Assembly: GCF_001984155.1 (NCBI RefSeq)
Contig: NZ_MTQO01000050.1
Coordinates: 496,001 to 560,000 of the forward strand
Direction: 5' to 3'
Source of the DNA: Actinosynnema sp. ALI-1.44
GTDB taxonomy: Bacteria; Actinomycetota; Actinomycetes; Mycobacteriales; Pseudonocardiaceae
Length of the DNA: 64,000 bases
In this document: one piece after another, positions 36,885-45,375 of the stretch
How the letters are laid out: every line of letters begins with the position of its first letter
Numbering within the stretch: position 1 is the stretch's first letter
Translations under genes and position numbers: made by a program
Notes under the pieces: generated by a model
What the model saw: only the letters and a program-made list of their open reading frames with translations
What the model was told of the DNA's origin: nothing
Databases searched by the model: none

Positions 36885-37748
36885 ATGGAGCCGTGGGGCA
36901 TCTCAGGGCCGCTTTTCCTCTGGCTGTACGCCGGGGGAGTGGTGGTCGCGTTCACGCTCGGGTGGATGCTGCGCAAGGCGATCTGGCGCTCCGGCCCGCC
37001 TGCCGAGCCGATGGGTGTCGAGGAAGTCGCCTTCATGCGCGGCGGTCCCGTCCGGGTGGTCGACGTGGCGCTCGCGCAGCTGCTGCAGACCGGCGCCGTG
37101 CGCGCCCAGCGCTCCGGGATCCTGTCGGCGACCGGAACCCCCGGCCGCACCGAGCTCGAACGGGCGATCGTCGACCTGCTCCGCCGGGGACCCGAGCACG
37201 CCCGCACAGTCAAGGCCAAGCTGCGCAGGCACAGCTCGATCAAGGCGGTCCGCGCCTCGCTGCAGTCCCGTGGCCTGCTCAAGCCGGACTCGTTCACCCA
37301 GATCTCCGTGGTGCACCTGCCGGTGCTGGTGGTCTTCGGCATCGGCATCGCGCGGTTCGTCAACGGCGTCAACCTCAACCGCCCGGTCGAGATGCTCTTC
37401 ATCTTCCTGCTCGGCACCACCGTGATCCTGCTGTTCCGGTGGTGGCAGGTCGGCAAGCACAGCGAGACCCAGGCAGGCACGAAGTTCCAGCGCGACCTGC
37501 GCAGCCACCGGACGGACGCGAGCCTGCGGCTGCCCGTGGTCGCGCTGACCGGCGTGGCCGGGATGGTCGCGTTGGGCGGACTGGCGGCCTTCCCCGACGA
37601 GACGGTCTCAGTGGCACTGGCCACGTCGGACCCGTACCGGTGGACGGGTGGCGGTGGCTCGTCCTCCTCGGACTCGTCCTCATCGAGCAGCAGCTGCAGC
37701 TCGTCCTCGTCATGCAGCAGCGGCGGCGGAAGCAGTTGCGGCGGCTGA
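36885..37748 (+). CDS. TIGR04222-type membrane protein with Ser/Cys tail
   Basis: 287 residues from the ATG at 36885, chosen because GGGGAGG ends 4 nt upstream; an ATG at 36861 lacks this. One helix lies at the N-terminus, two in the middle (about 146-190) and one near 225. The loop FMRGGPVRVVDVALAQLL is typical of the TIGR04222 domain. The C-terminus is a low-complexity run of Ser broken by single Cys and Gly residues, as in family members that end in Gly/Cys-rich tails. Function unknown. Confidence 0.8.
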   Translation: MEPWGISGPLFLWLYAGGVVVAFTLGWMLRKAIWRSGPPAEPMGVEEVAFMRGGPVRVVDVALAQLLQTGAVRAQRSGILSATGTPGRTELERAIVDLLRRGPEHARTVKAKLRRHSSIKAVRASLQSRGLLKPDSFTQISVVHLPVLVVFGIGIARFVNGVNLNRPVEMLFIFLLGTTVILLFRWWQVGKHSETQAGTKFQRDLRSHRTDASLRLPVVALTGVAGMVALGGLAAFPDETVSVALATSDPYRWTGGGGSSSSDSSSSSSSCSSSSSCSSGGGSSCGG

Positions 37749-37752
37749 AAAA

Positions 37753-37800
37753 CCTCGTGAGCGGTTGGACGGGTTAGAGCCCGGTTGACCACTCACGAGG
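37753..37800. terminator. Convergent-gene terminator hairpin
   Basis: Perfect 9-base arms CCTCGTGAG (37753-37761) and CTCACGAGG (37792-37800) lie between and into the 3' ends of the convergent TIGR04222 and SURF1 genes. It could serve both strands. Confidence 0.55.
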
Positions 37801-38587
37801 GGTTGAGGGCACGTTCGGAGGCTTCCTCTTCGGCGACCATCTCCGCCACGGACCGCCTGCGCGGGCGCTCGGTGGACAAGGTGCCGCCGGGCAGCAACTC
37901 ACGCCACGTGAAGTACAGCCAGCCCAGGATGGCCATCGCGCCGAACGCGATCCACTGCAGCGCGTAGGAGAAGTACGGGCCCGCGTCGAGCTCGGGCAGC
38001 GGCAGCGGGCCGAGTACACCGGGTGTCCTGAGCTCCAGCTGGAGGTAGCCCGGCTCGATCGTCACGCCGGTGGAGCGGGCGACCATCCGCGAGTCGACCT
38101 TCCACGCCTGGCGCTTGCCGCTCTCGTCGGTGAACGCGTCCCGGTTCTCCGAGTCCGTCTCGTCGGCGCGTTGTCGTCCCAGCAGCTGGACCTGACCGGC
38201 AGGCGGTGCCGCGTAGCTCGGCACCCGCGACTGCTCCGGGCGCAGGAAACCACGGTCGACCAGCACGATCCTGCCGTCGGTCAGCCGGAACGGGACCGTC
38301 ACCTCGTACGCGGGCTCACCCTGCACGGTCCGCAGCCGCGCGATGACCTCGTGCTGCGGGAGGAACTCGCCGGTGGCGGTGACCAGGCGCCACTCCTTGA
38401 TGCCCGGCCGCCAGGGCTCCGGCGGCGCGGTCCGGGAGGCCGTGATCTCGTCGTTCTGGGTCTTGCGGGCCTCGTGCCGGTGGAACTGCCACGGCGCGAG
38501 CAGCGCGAAACACGCCGCGGCGAAGACGATCACCAACGCCGTGAGTCCCAGCCACCCGGGCTGGAGCAGGTTCCGCAGTCGCACCAC
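37793..38587 (-). CDS. SURF1 family protein
   Basis: 264 residues from the GTG at 38587; longer starts would run into the ridA upstream region. An N-terminal helix ends in the LAPWQFHRHEARK signature. There is a periplasmic domain with VLVDRGFLRP and a second helix (SYALQWIAFGAMAILGW) with the conserved Gln-Trp. Known role: assembly of cytochrome c oxidase (haem a insertion). The mycobacterial counterpart is Rv2235, beside ptpA as here. Confidence 0.9.
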   Translation of the reverse strand: MVRLRNLLQPGWLGLTALVIVFAAACFALLAPWQFHRHEARKTQNDEITASRTAPPEPWRPGIKEWRLVTATGEFLPQHEVIARLRTVQGEPAYEVTVPFRLTDGRIVLVDRGFLRPEQSRVPSYAAPPAGQVQLLGRQRADETDSENRDAFTDESGKRQAWKVDSRMVARSTGVTIEPGYLQLELRTPGVLGPLPLPELDAGPYFSYALQWIAFGAMAILGWLYFTWRELLPGGTLSTERPRRRSVAEMVAEEEASERALNPS

Positions 38588-38651
38588 CCCACCGTAACCG
38601 GCCGGGTGAAACTCGCTCGAACCCGACCGGTTTTGCGGCGATGATCCACGC

Positions 38652-39050
38652 ATGGGGATCACGCGGATCAATCCGCCCGAGTTGCACCAGACACCCGGCT
38701 ACCACCACATCACCATCGCCGAGACCGGCCGTACCGCCTACCTGGCCGGTCAGTGCCCGCTCGACAAGGAAGGAAACGTCGTCGAGGGCGGCCTGCACGC
38801 CCAGATCGAGGCCGTCGCGGCCAACGCGCTCACCGCGCTGGCCGCCGTGGGCGCCAAACCAAGCGATGTCGTCCGCACGCACATCTACGTCGTCAGCACC
38901 GGCGGTGTCTCCCTTGGCGACGCCTGGGCGAAGCTCAACGAGTCCGTCATCGCCGAGGCCTTCACCACAGCCAGCACGCTGCTCGGCGTCGCCCAGCTCG
39001 GCTTCGCCGGGCAGCTGATCGAAGTCGACCTCACCGCAGCGCTGCCCTAG
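38652..39050 (+). CDS. RidA/YjgF-family protein
   Basis: 132 residues. The sequence shows the YjgF/YER057c/UK114 fold: an AYLAGQCPLDKEGNVV strand-turn, then DVVRTHIYVV, and the C-terminal GQLIEVDLTAAL. The arginine that defines true RidA enamine/imine deaminases (near residue 105) is replaced in the VAQLGFAGQLIEVD segment, so activity is uncertain. Its 3' end overlaps the convergent kinase gene by 20 bases. Confidence 0.82.
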   Translation: MGITRINPPELHQTPGYHHITIAETGRTAYLAGQCPLDKEGNVVEGGLHAQIEAVAANALTALAAVGAKPSDVVRTHIYVVSTGGVSLGDAWAKLNESVIAEAFTTASTLLGVAQLGFAGQLIEVDLTAALP

Positions 39051-39855
39051 CCGCCGACAGCGCCTGGCCGGCGTAACCACCGCCGAACAACACCGTGTGC
39101 ACGAGCAGCGGGAACATCTGGTGCAGCGGAACGCGGGACTGCCAGCCAGACGCCAGGGGATAGACCTCCTGGTACGCGCCGAGCACCCGGTCCAGCATCG
39201 GGCAGCCGAACAGCTGCAGCATGGCCAGGTCGGTCTCGCGGTGCCCGCCGTGCGCGGCCGGGTCGATCAGCCAGGCCCGGCCGTCCGTCGCCCAGTGCAC
39301 GTTGCCGGACCAGAGGTCGCCGTGCAGTCGCGCGGGCGGCTCCTCGGGCACCAGGTCGGCGAGCCGGGAGCACACGGCCTCGAACGGCGCCCATGGCAGC
39401 GTGGTGCGTCGCACGTACGGCTCGATCCGTTGCGCGGCGTAGAACTCCGGCCACGACGGCACCGGCTGGTTGAACATCGGCGCGAGGCCGATCCACGCGT
39501 CCGCGGGACCGTCTGGTGGCGCGGCGCCGAAAGCGGGCGCACCGGCCAGGTGCAGCCGCGCGAGGCCACGCCCGAACTCCTCCGCGCCGACGGGCTGACC
39601 GGGCTCCACCTGCTCGATGATCAGCCAGTGTTCGCTGTGCGCGCGTACCGCGGGCACGGGCACGACGCCCGGTTCGGCGAGCCACTCCAGCGACTTGGCC
39701 TCGGCCAGGACCGCCGAGACCTGGGAGTGCCGTTTGGCCACGACGAGGTCGCCGTCGGCGAGTTCGACCTCGTACACCGAGCCGCCGAGCCGGTGCGCCG
39801 CCGTGGCCTCGACGCCGGTCAGCTCGGTCGCCGCCTCAAGCGCGGCCGAGCTCAC
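39031..39855 (-). CDS. Fructosamine kinase family protein
   Basis: 274 residues. It has an aminoglycoside-phosphotransferase-like kinase fold: VVAKRH (ATP-binding Lys), the catalytic loop RLHGDLWSGNVHW and the metal-binding LIDPAAHGGHRETDLAM, the signature of the fructosamine-3-kinase family. Known role: phosphorylation of glycated amines so that they decompose (protein deglycation). The start overlaps the end of the upstream phosphatase gene by 20 nt, so the two are likely co-expressed. Confidence 0.9.
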   Translation of the reverse strand: MSSAALEAATELTGVEATAAHRLGGSVYEVELADGDLVVAKRHSQVSAVLAEAKSLEWLAEPGVVPVPAVRAHSEHWLIIEQVEPGQPVGAEEFGRGLARLHLAGAPAFGAAPPDGPADAWIGLAPMFNQPVPSWPEFYAAQRIEPYVRRTTLPWAPFEAVCSRLADLVPEEPPARLHGDLWSGNVHWATDGRAWLIDPAAHGGHRETDLAMLQLFGCPMLDRVLGAYQEVYPLASGWQSRVPLHQMFPLLVHTVLFGGGYAGQALSAARAALR

Positions 39856-40312
39856 CCTTGACCCATTCGACCAGGCCGGGTGTGGCCGCCTCGACCATTC
39901 CGAGAACGATCACGAAGCCGTCGTTGCCGCCGTAGTACGGGTCGGGGACGTCCAGGTCGCCGGTCGCGGCCGGGTCGAACGAGCGGAACAGCCGGATCCG
40001 CGACGGGTCGTCGGCCATCCGGCGCAGGTCGTCGGCGTGTCCCGAGTCCATCGCCAGCAGCAGGTCGGCGTCCAGGTGCCTGGCGCCCACCTGAGCCGCG
40101 ACGTGTGCGGTCGGGTAGCCGTGGTCGAGCAGGACCTTCTGCGTCCTCGGGTCCGCCGCGTCACCGACGTGCCAGCTGCCGGTGCCCGCGCTGGTGACCT
40201 CGACCCCGTCGAGCCCTTCGCGGCGCAGGTGTTCACGGACGACGATCGCGGCCATCGGTGACCGGCAGATGTTGCCGGTGCAGACAAAGGACAGGTGCAC
40301 GACGGACAACAT
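39836..40312 (-). CDS. ptpA: Low-molecular-weight protein tyrosine phosphatase (PtpA type)
   Basis: 158 residues from the ATG at 40312. The P-loop CTGNICRS starts at the nucleophile Cys11 with Arg17, and the DPYYGG motif near the end supplies the general acid Asp and the family's tyrosines. Gene order with SURF1 and the CobC-like gene matches M. tuberculosis ptpA (Rv2234). Paired with a fructosamine kinase, it may also act on phosphorylated glycation products, as such kinase/phosphatase pairs have been proposed to do (inference). Confidence 0.92.
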   Translation of the reverse strand: MLSVVHLSFVCTGNICRSPMAAIVVREHLRREGLDGVEVTSAGTGSWHVGDAADPRTQKVLLDHGYPTAHVAAQVGARHLDADLLLAMDSGHADDLRRMADDPSRIRLFRSFDPAATGDLDVPDPYYGGNDGFVIVLGMVEAATPGLVEWVKGELGRA

Positions 40313-40337
40313 TACCCAGTTCCTTACAATCCTCGCG

Positions 40338-41357
40338 ATGACCAGCGAGAATCCCGGTGAGAACCTGAGCCACCACGGCGACAGGGACATGGCGCCCGGC
40401 ATGGTGGACTTCGCGGTCAACGTGTGGCTGCCCGCCCCGCCGCGCTGGCTGCGTGACCGGCTGGCCGCCGCGTTGGATCGGCTCGCTGCCTACCCGTCGG
40501 CCGAAGACGACCGCATGGCGCGGGAAGCAGTGGCTCGGCGGCACGGCCGTTCCCCGGACGAAGTCCTGGTGCTCAACGGATCCGCCGAGGGGTTCGCGCT
40601 GCTGCCGAACCTGCGGCCGCGGCTGGCCGCGGTCGTGCACCCGTCGTTCACCGAACCCGAGGTCGCGCTGCGCACCGCAGGCGTTCCCGTCCACCGGGTC
40701 ATGCTCGACGGCGACTACGTGCTGCGGCCCGAGCGGGTTCCGGCCGAGGCCGACATGGTCGTGATCGGCAACCCGACCAACCCGACGTCCGTCACGCACC
40801 CCGCCGCGCTGATCAGGCAACTCGCCGCGCCGGGGCGGTTGATCGTGGTGGACGAGGCGTTCATGGACGCGATCCCCGGCGAACCGGAGTCCCTGGCCGG
40901 CGAGCCGGGTGCCCTGGTGTTCCGCAGCCTGACCAAGACGTGGGGGCTCGCCGGGCTGCGCGCCGGTTACGTGCTCGGCGACCCGCGAACCCTGGCCCGG
41001 CTGGCGTTTGACCGTCCACAGTGGCCTGTCGGGACGCTGGTGCTTGAGGCCGTCGCGGCGTGTTGCTCGCCCGGCGCGGTCGCCGAGGCGGAGGCGGAGG
41101 CCCGCGCGATCACCGGATACCGGGAGACGTTCGTGACCGCGTTGCGCGACGCCGGGATCGAGGTCGTCGCCGAGCCGACCGCGCCCTTCGTGCTCATCCG
41201 GGTCGACGGCGGCGCGGCGGTCCGCGAGGCGCTGCGGGCGAAGAAGATCGCGGTCCGCCGGGGCGAGACGTTCCCCGGGCTGACGGCCGACCACATCCGG
41301 CTGGCGGTCCGGCCGCCCGCGCAGACGGCGCCGTTGTTGAAGGAGTTCACCACGTGA
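40338..41357 (+). CDS. cobC: CobC-like PLP-dependent aminotransferase (Rv2231c type)
   Basis: 339 residues from the ATG at 40338. Class I/II fold: NPTNPT, VDEAF, and the PLP-binding Lys200 in SLTKTWGLAGLRAGY. The closest recognisable group is the actinobacterial Rv2231c/CobC family related to threonine-phosphate decarboxylase, which supplies aminopropanol phosphate for cobalamin. That agrees with cobD nearby. Histidinol-phosphate aminotransferase is the main alternative. The stop overlaps the NIF3 start (GTGA). Confidence 0.85.
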   Translation: MTSENPGENLSHHGDRDMAPGMVDFAVNVWLPAPPRWLRDRLAAALDRLAAYPSAEDDRMAREAVARRHGRSPDEVLVLNGSAEGFALLPNLRPRLAAVVHPSFTEPEVALRTAGVPVHRVMLDGDYVLRPERVPAEADMVVIGNPTNPTSVTHPAALIRQLAAPGRLIVVDEAFMDAIPGEPESLAGEPGALVFRSLTKTWGLAGLRAGYVLGDPRTLARLAFDRPQWPVGTLVLEAVAACCSPGAVAEAEAEARAITGYRETFVTALRDAGIEVVAEPTAPFVLIRVDGGAAVREALRAKKIAVRRGETFPGLTADHIRLAVRPPAQTAPLLKEFTT

Positions 41358-42184
41358 TCACAGTTGGCCGAGTCGTCGCCGCGCTGGCGGCGGCCTACCC
41401 GCCCGAACTGGCCGAATCGTGGGACGCGATCGGCCTTGTCTGCGGCGACCCGGCCGAGGAGGTCCGACGCGCGCTGTTCTGCGTCGACCCAACGGAGTCC
41501 ATAGTGGACGAAGCGGTCGAGCTCGGTGCCCAGCTGGTCGTCGCACACCACCCGCTGCTGCTGCGCGGCGTGCACGGCGTCCCCGCGAGCACGCCGAAGG
41601 GCGGCATCGTGCACCGGTTGATCCGCTCGGGCATCGCGTTGTACTGCGCGCACACCAACGCCGACTCGGCGTCCCCCGGTGTCTCGGACGCGCTGGCCGC
41701 GGCGATCGGGATCGTCGTCCGAGCGCCGCTGAGCCCGAAGGAACAGCCACACCTCGGCCTCGGCCGGATCGGTGACCTGCCCCGACCGGAGCCGTTCAGC
41801 GCGTTCGTGCAGCGCGTCGCGGACGCGTTGCCCGAGACCGCGTGGGGCGTCCGGGCGGCCGGTGACCCGGAGCGTCTGATCAGGACGGTCGCGGTCTGCG
41901 GCGGCGCGGGTGACTCGCTGCTCGGACAGGCCACCGCGGCCGGTGCGGACGCGTACGTCACCGCGGATCTGCGCCACCACGTCAGCGGCGAACACATCGA
42001 CTCGGCCCCGCACGCGCCCGCGCTGGTCGACGTCTCGCACTGGGCCAGCGAGTGGCCGTGGTGCGACCAGGCGGCGGGCGTCGTGCGTGCCGCCTTCGGG
42101 GGTAACGTCGAAACCCACACATCTATCCGCCGCACCGATCCATGGACCCTCCGTGCGGCCAAGACGGGGAGGACCGCACGTTGA
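41354..42184 (+). CDS. NIF3-like metal-binding protein (Rv2230c type)
   Basis: 276 residues, GTG start overlapping the cobC stop. Conserved metal ligands appear in VVAHHPLLLRG, the HTNAD motif and the late DVSHWASE segment, typical of NIF3/YbgI dinuclear metal proteins. The enzymatic role is unsettled; the family is often misnamed GTP cyclohydrolase. Second of four coupled genes (cobC, nif3, zinc ribbon, RNase H). Confidence 0.9.
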   Translation: MITVGRVVAALAAAYPPELAESWDAIGLVCGDPAEEVRRALFCVDPTESIVDEAVELGAQLVVAHHPLLLRGVHGVPASTPKGGIVHRLIRSGIALYCAHTNADSASPGVSDALAAAIGIVVRAPLSPKEQPHLGLGRIGDLPRPEPFSAFVQRVADALPETAWGVRAAGDPERLIRTVAVCGGAGDSLLGQATAAGADAYVTADLRHHVSGEHIDSAPHAPALVDVSHWASEWPWCDQAAGVVRAAFGGNVETHTSIRRTDPWTLRAAKTGRTAR

Positions 42185-42918
42185 AAGCCGACCCAGCCGT
42201 GCAACGCCGGCTGCTGGACCTCGCCGAGATCGACGCCGAACTGGCGCGAGTCGACCACCGCAGGCGCACCCTGCCGGAGATCGCCGAGATCAGCGCGGCG
42301 GAGCAGACGGCGCGGGCCAAGCGCGACGCGCAGGTCGCCGTCGCCACCCAGCTCGGCGACCTCGACCGCGAGGTCAAACGGCAGGAGAAGGAGATCGACC
42401 AGGTCCGCGCCAGGGTGGAGCGGGACAACAAGCTGTTGCAGTCCGGCACGGTCGCGGCCAAGCAGATGACCGACCTCGAGCACGAGGTCGAGACGCTGCA
42501 CCGCAGGCAGGGCGCGCTCGAGGACGACCTGCTCGAGCTGATGGAGCGGCGCGAGGCGCTGGAGATGGACGCGCAGCACGCGGACGTCGAACTGGCCAAG
42601 GCGGAAGCCGCGGTGGCCGACGCGACCGGGCGCCGGGACGAGGCCTTCGCCGACCTGGAAACCCAGGAGACCAGGGCAGCCGCGACCCGCAAGACGATGC
42701 TGCCGCAGTTCCCCGAACCGCTGCTGGCCCTCTACAACCGGGTCCGCCAGCACAAGGGAACCGGCGCGGCGATGCTGCGCTCGCGGCGGTGCGGCGCGTG
42801 CCGTCTCGAACTGGACCGCGTGGTCATCTCGCAGATCAAGGCGGCGGCCGCGGACGAAGTGGTGACGTGTGAGGAGTGCGGCGCGATCCTGGTCCGAACG
42901 GCGGAGTCCGGGCTGTGA
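42181..42918 (+). CDS. Coiled-coil C4 zinc-ribbon protein (Rv2229c type)
   Basis: 245 residues, TTG start overlapping the NIF3 stop (TTGA). Residues 10-170 form a long antiparallel coiled coil rich in Glu, Arg and Ala. The C-terminus has CGACRLEL and CEECGAIL, four Cys for one zinc. This is the DUF164/CT398-like family, thought to bind nucleic acid or secretion partners; the exact role is unknown. It is conserved between NIF3 and RNase H genes in mycobacteria as here. Confidence 0.9.
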   Translation: MKADPAVQRRLLDLAEIDAELARVDHRRRTLPEIAEISAAEQTARAKRDAQVAVATQLGDLDREVKRQEKEIDQVRARVERDNKLLQSGTVAAKQMTDLEHEVETLHRRQGALEDDLLELMERREALEMDAQHADVELAKAEAAVADATGRRDEAFADLETQETRAAATRKTMLPQFPEPLLALYNRVRQHKGTGAAMLRSRRCGACRLELDRVVISQIKAAAADEVVTCEECGAILVRTAESGL

Positions 42919-43988
42919 AGGTCGTCGTCGAGGCCGACGGCGGGTCAAGGGGTAACCCGGGTCCCGCCGGGTACGGCGCGGTGGTCAGGGACGCGGCCAA
43001 CGGTGAACTGCTGGCCGAGCGGGCCGAGGGAATCGGTGTGGCCACGAACAACGTGGCCGAGTACGGCGGCCTGATCGCCGGTCTGCGGGCCGCGGCGGCG
43101 GTCGGAGCGGACGAGGTCGAAGTACGGATGGACTCCAAGCTCGTGGTCGAGCAGATGTCCGGCCGCTGGCAGATCAAGCACCCCGCGCTGCGGCCGCTCG
43201 CCGCGCAGGCCCGTGACCTGGTCGCCACGTTCGACCGGGTCACGTTCGACTGGATTCCCCGTGAGCGCAACAAGGAAGCCGACCGGCTGGCCAACGAGGC
43301 GATGGACGCGCAGGCGGCCCCGCACGTGTCCACCCCGGCGAAGTGGACCGGCGCGCAGGGCACGCCGACCCGGATGCTGTTGGTGCGCCATGGCCAGACG
43401 CCCATGTCGGTCGAACGCAGGTACTCCGGCCGGGGTGATGTGCCGCTGACCCCGTTGGGTGAGCGGCAGGCGCTCGCCGCTGCGGAGCGGGTGTCCGGAA
43501 TGGACGTCGTGGACTCGTCGACGCCGATCGTCGCGTCGCCGCTGGGCCGTGCCCGGCAGACCGCGCAGGCGATCGCGGACGCGACCGGCGGCGGTGTCGA
43601 CGTGCACAACGGCTTGACGGAAACGGATTTCGGCTCGTGGGAAGGGCTGACGTTCGCCGAAGCCGCCGAGCGGGACTCCGCGCTGCACGGTCGCTGGCTG
43701 TCGGACCCGTCAGTCCCGGCGCCGGGTGGCGAGAGCTTCGACGAGGTGCACCGGCGGGTGCGCAAGGTGCGTGACGAGCTGGTGACGGCCCACGAGGGCA
43801 AGACCGTCATCGTGGTCAGTCATGTCACGCCGATCAAATCGTTGCTGCGAATGGGGTTGGACGCCGGGCCGGCGCTGCTGTTCCGGCTGCACCTCGACCT
43901 GGCCTCGTTGTCCATAGTGGAGTTCTACCCGGACGGGAACGCCTCGGTCAGGCTGGTCAACGACATCTCACATCATCCCAGGTCGTGA
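42915..43988 (+). CDS. Bifunctional RNase HI / acid phosphatase (Rv2228c type)
   Basis: 357 residues, GTG start overlapping the previous stop. The N-terminal RNase HI domain has Asp8 (VEADGGSRGNPG), Glu49, Asp73 and Asp123 at the catalytic positions. The C-terminal histidine phosphatase domain starts at LLVRHGQT (His159). Known family: M. tuberculosis Rv2228c removes RNA from hybrids and has alpha-ribazole phosphatase-like activity, tying it to cobalamin synthesis. The 3' end overlaps the convergent monooxygenase gene by 32 bases. Confidence 0.93.
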   Translation: MKVVVEADGGSRGNPGPAGYGAVVRDAANGELLAERAEGIGVATNNVAEYGGLIAGLRAAAAVGADEVEVRMDSKLVVEQMSGRWQIKHPALRPLAAQARDLVATFDRVTFDWIPRERNKEADRLANEAMDAQAAPHVSTPAKWTGAQGTPTRMLLVRHGQTPMSVERRYSGRGDVPLTPLGERQALAAAERVSGMDVVDSSTPIVASPLGRARQTAQAIADATGGGVDVHNGLTETDFGSWEGLTFAEAAERDSALHGRWLSDPSVPAPGGESFDEVHRRVRKVRDELVTAHEGKTVIVVSHVTPIKSLLRMGLDAGPALLFRLHLDLASLSIVEFYPDGNASVRLVNDISHHPRS

Positions 43989-45288
43989 GGTAGCCGTCCG
44001 GCCGGACCATGATCGGTTCGGCGACCGGTTGGACCGGCTTGACCACGTCGACGAAGTCCGGGGTGGCGTGCTCCTCGTTCGCGATGAGCACGAAACGCCC
44101 GCCGCGCAACGCTTCGAACAGCCGCCCGGTGGTGAGTTCGACGTCGCCGACGCGGGTCTTGCCGCCGTAGCGGATGCCGATCCCGGAGATCTGACCGGCG
44201 GCCTTCGCGGCGATCGACTCGCGGCCGAGCAGGAACCCGACGAGCACGCTCCTGATCCTGCGGCCGAGAGCGGACTTGACCATGGCGAGCCGGATGATCG
44301 CGCCGCTGCTGCGCAGCACGGCCCGGCCGACCGGGTGGCGTTCCTGCTCGTAGGTGTCGAGCAGCTCGGTCTTGGCGTGTCCGTTGAGGACGGCGGCGAG
44401 CTTCCAGCCGAGGTTGGCGGCGTCCTGGATGCCGGTGTTCATGCCCTGGCCACCGGCGGGTGAGTGGCAGTGCGCGGCGTCACCGGCGAGGAAGACCCGG
44501 CCGACCCGGTAGGTCGGCACCTGCCGTTCGTCGCTGTGGAACCGGGACATCCAGCGGGGGTCGTGCATGCCGAAATCCGTGCCGAGCGCGCGGCGCGTGA
44601 CCTGCTTGATCTCGTCGAGCTCCAACGGTGCCTTGTCGTCGACCTGCTTGCGCCGGTCCCACGCGAACACGCGGTACCAGCCGTCACCGAACGGCGCGAC
44701 GAACGCGAACCCGTCGCCGACCGCGTTGACCGCCAGCACGTCCGCGGGCGGGGCGGTGAGCCGGACATCGGCCAGCATGATCGACCGCACCACGGACCTG
44801 CCGGGAAAAGGCAGGCCGACGAGCCGCCGGACGGTGCTGCGCACGCCGTCCGTGCCGACGACGTACTGGGCCTCCCAGGTCCTGGACGTGCTCGTGACGA
44901 TGACCTTGTCGGCGGTCTGGCACAGGCTGGTGACCTCCTCGCCGTGCACGATCTCGGCGCCGAGCCGCTCGGCCCGCTCGCGTAGGACCTTCTCGACCTC
45001 GTACTGCGGTGTGATCAGCAGGTAGTCGAACCTGGTCGGGAGGTTGCCCAGGTCGAGTGAGACCTGGTCGAACAGGCTCACCCGGCGGACCTTCTGGCCG
45101 GGCAGGCGGTCGGCCACGCCCCGGATGTCGAGTTGTTCCAGCGTGCGGGCGTGCACGCCGAACGCCCGTGTCGTGTTCGCGGTCTCCTGCTCCCTGCGTT
45201 CGAGCACGGTGACCGCCAAGCCCGCCTCGGCCAGGTCGCCCGCGAGAGTCAGGCCGGTCGGGCCTGCTCCGACGATCAGCACATGCAT
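43957..45288 (-). CDS. FAD-dependent aromatic monooxygenase
   Basis: 443 residues from the ATG at 45288, which follows AAGGAGG at 5 nt; a TTG at 45306 is less likely. FAD motifs are in order: VGAGPTGLTLAGDLAEAG, VGTDGVRSTVRR (DG motif), and AGDAAHCHSPAGGQGMNTG. This is the PheA/TfdB class of NAD(P)H-dependent hydroxylases; the substrate is unknown, possibly a phenolic or polyketide-like compound. It is divergent from a TetR gene, with inverted repeats between them (see 45303-45359). Confidence 0.88.
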   Translation of the reverse strand: MHVLIVGAGPTGLTLAGDLAEAGLAVTVLERREQETANTTRAFGVHARTLEQLDIRGVADRLPGQKVRRVSLFDQVSLDLGNLPTRFDYLLITPQYEVEKVLRERAERLGAEIVHGEEVTSLCQTADKVIVTSTSRTWEAQYVVGTDGVRSTVRRLVGLPFPGRSVVRSIMLADVRLTAPPADVLAVNAVGDGFAFVAPFGDGWYRVFAWDRRKQVDDKAPLELDEIKQVTRRALGTDFGMHDPRWMSRFHSDERQVPTYRVGRVFLAGDAAHCHSPAGGQGMNTGIQDAANLGWKLAAVLNGHAKTELLDTYEQERHPVGRAVLRSSGAIIRLAMVKSALGRRIRSVLVGFLLGRESIAAKAAGQISGIGIRYGGKTRVGDVELTTGRLFEALRGGRFVLIANEEHATPDFVDVVKPVQPVAEPIMVRPDGYLTTWDDVRCR

Positions 45289-45302
45289 GGCGTCCTCCTT
45301 GG

Positions 45303-45359
45303 TCAACGGTTGTTGACTTTCAAGGTAGGGTTAGGCGGCTGTCTTGTCAACAAGTGTTG
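45303..45359. promoter_or_regulatory. TetR operators and monooxygenase promoter
   Basis: Two inverted repeats with the same GTTGA-type half-site: TCAAC-GGTT-GTTGA at 45303-45316 and CAACA-AG-TGTTG at 45348-45359. A further GTTGAC half-site touches the TetR ATG (45370-45375). On the minus strand TTGACA (45350-45345) and TACCTT (45327-45322) with a 17-nt spacer make a good promoter for the monooxygenase, and the second repeat overlaps its -35. This suggests repression by the divergent TetR protein (inference). Confidence 0.6.
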
Positions 45360-45375
45360 GCCTACACTCGTTGAC

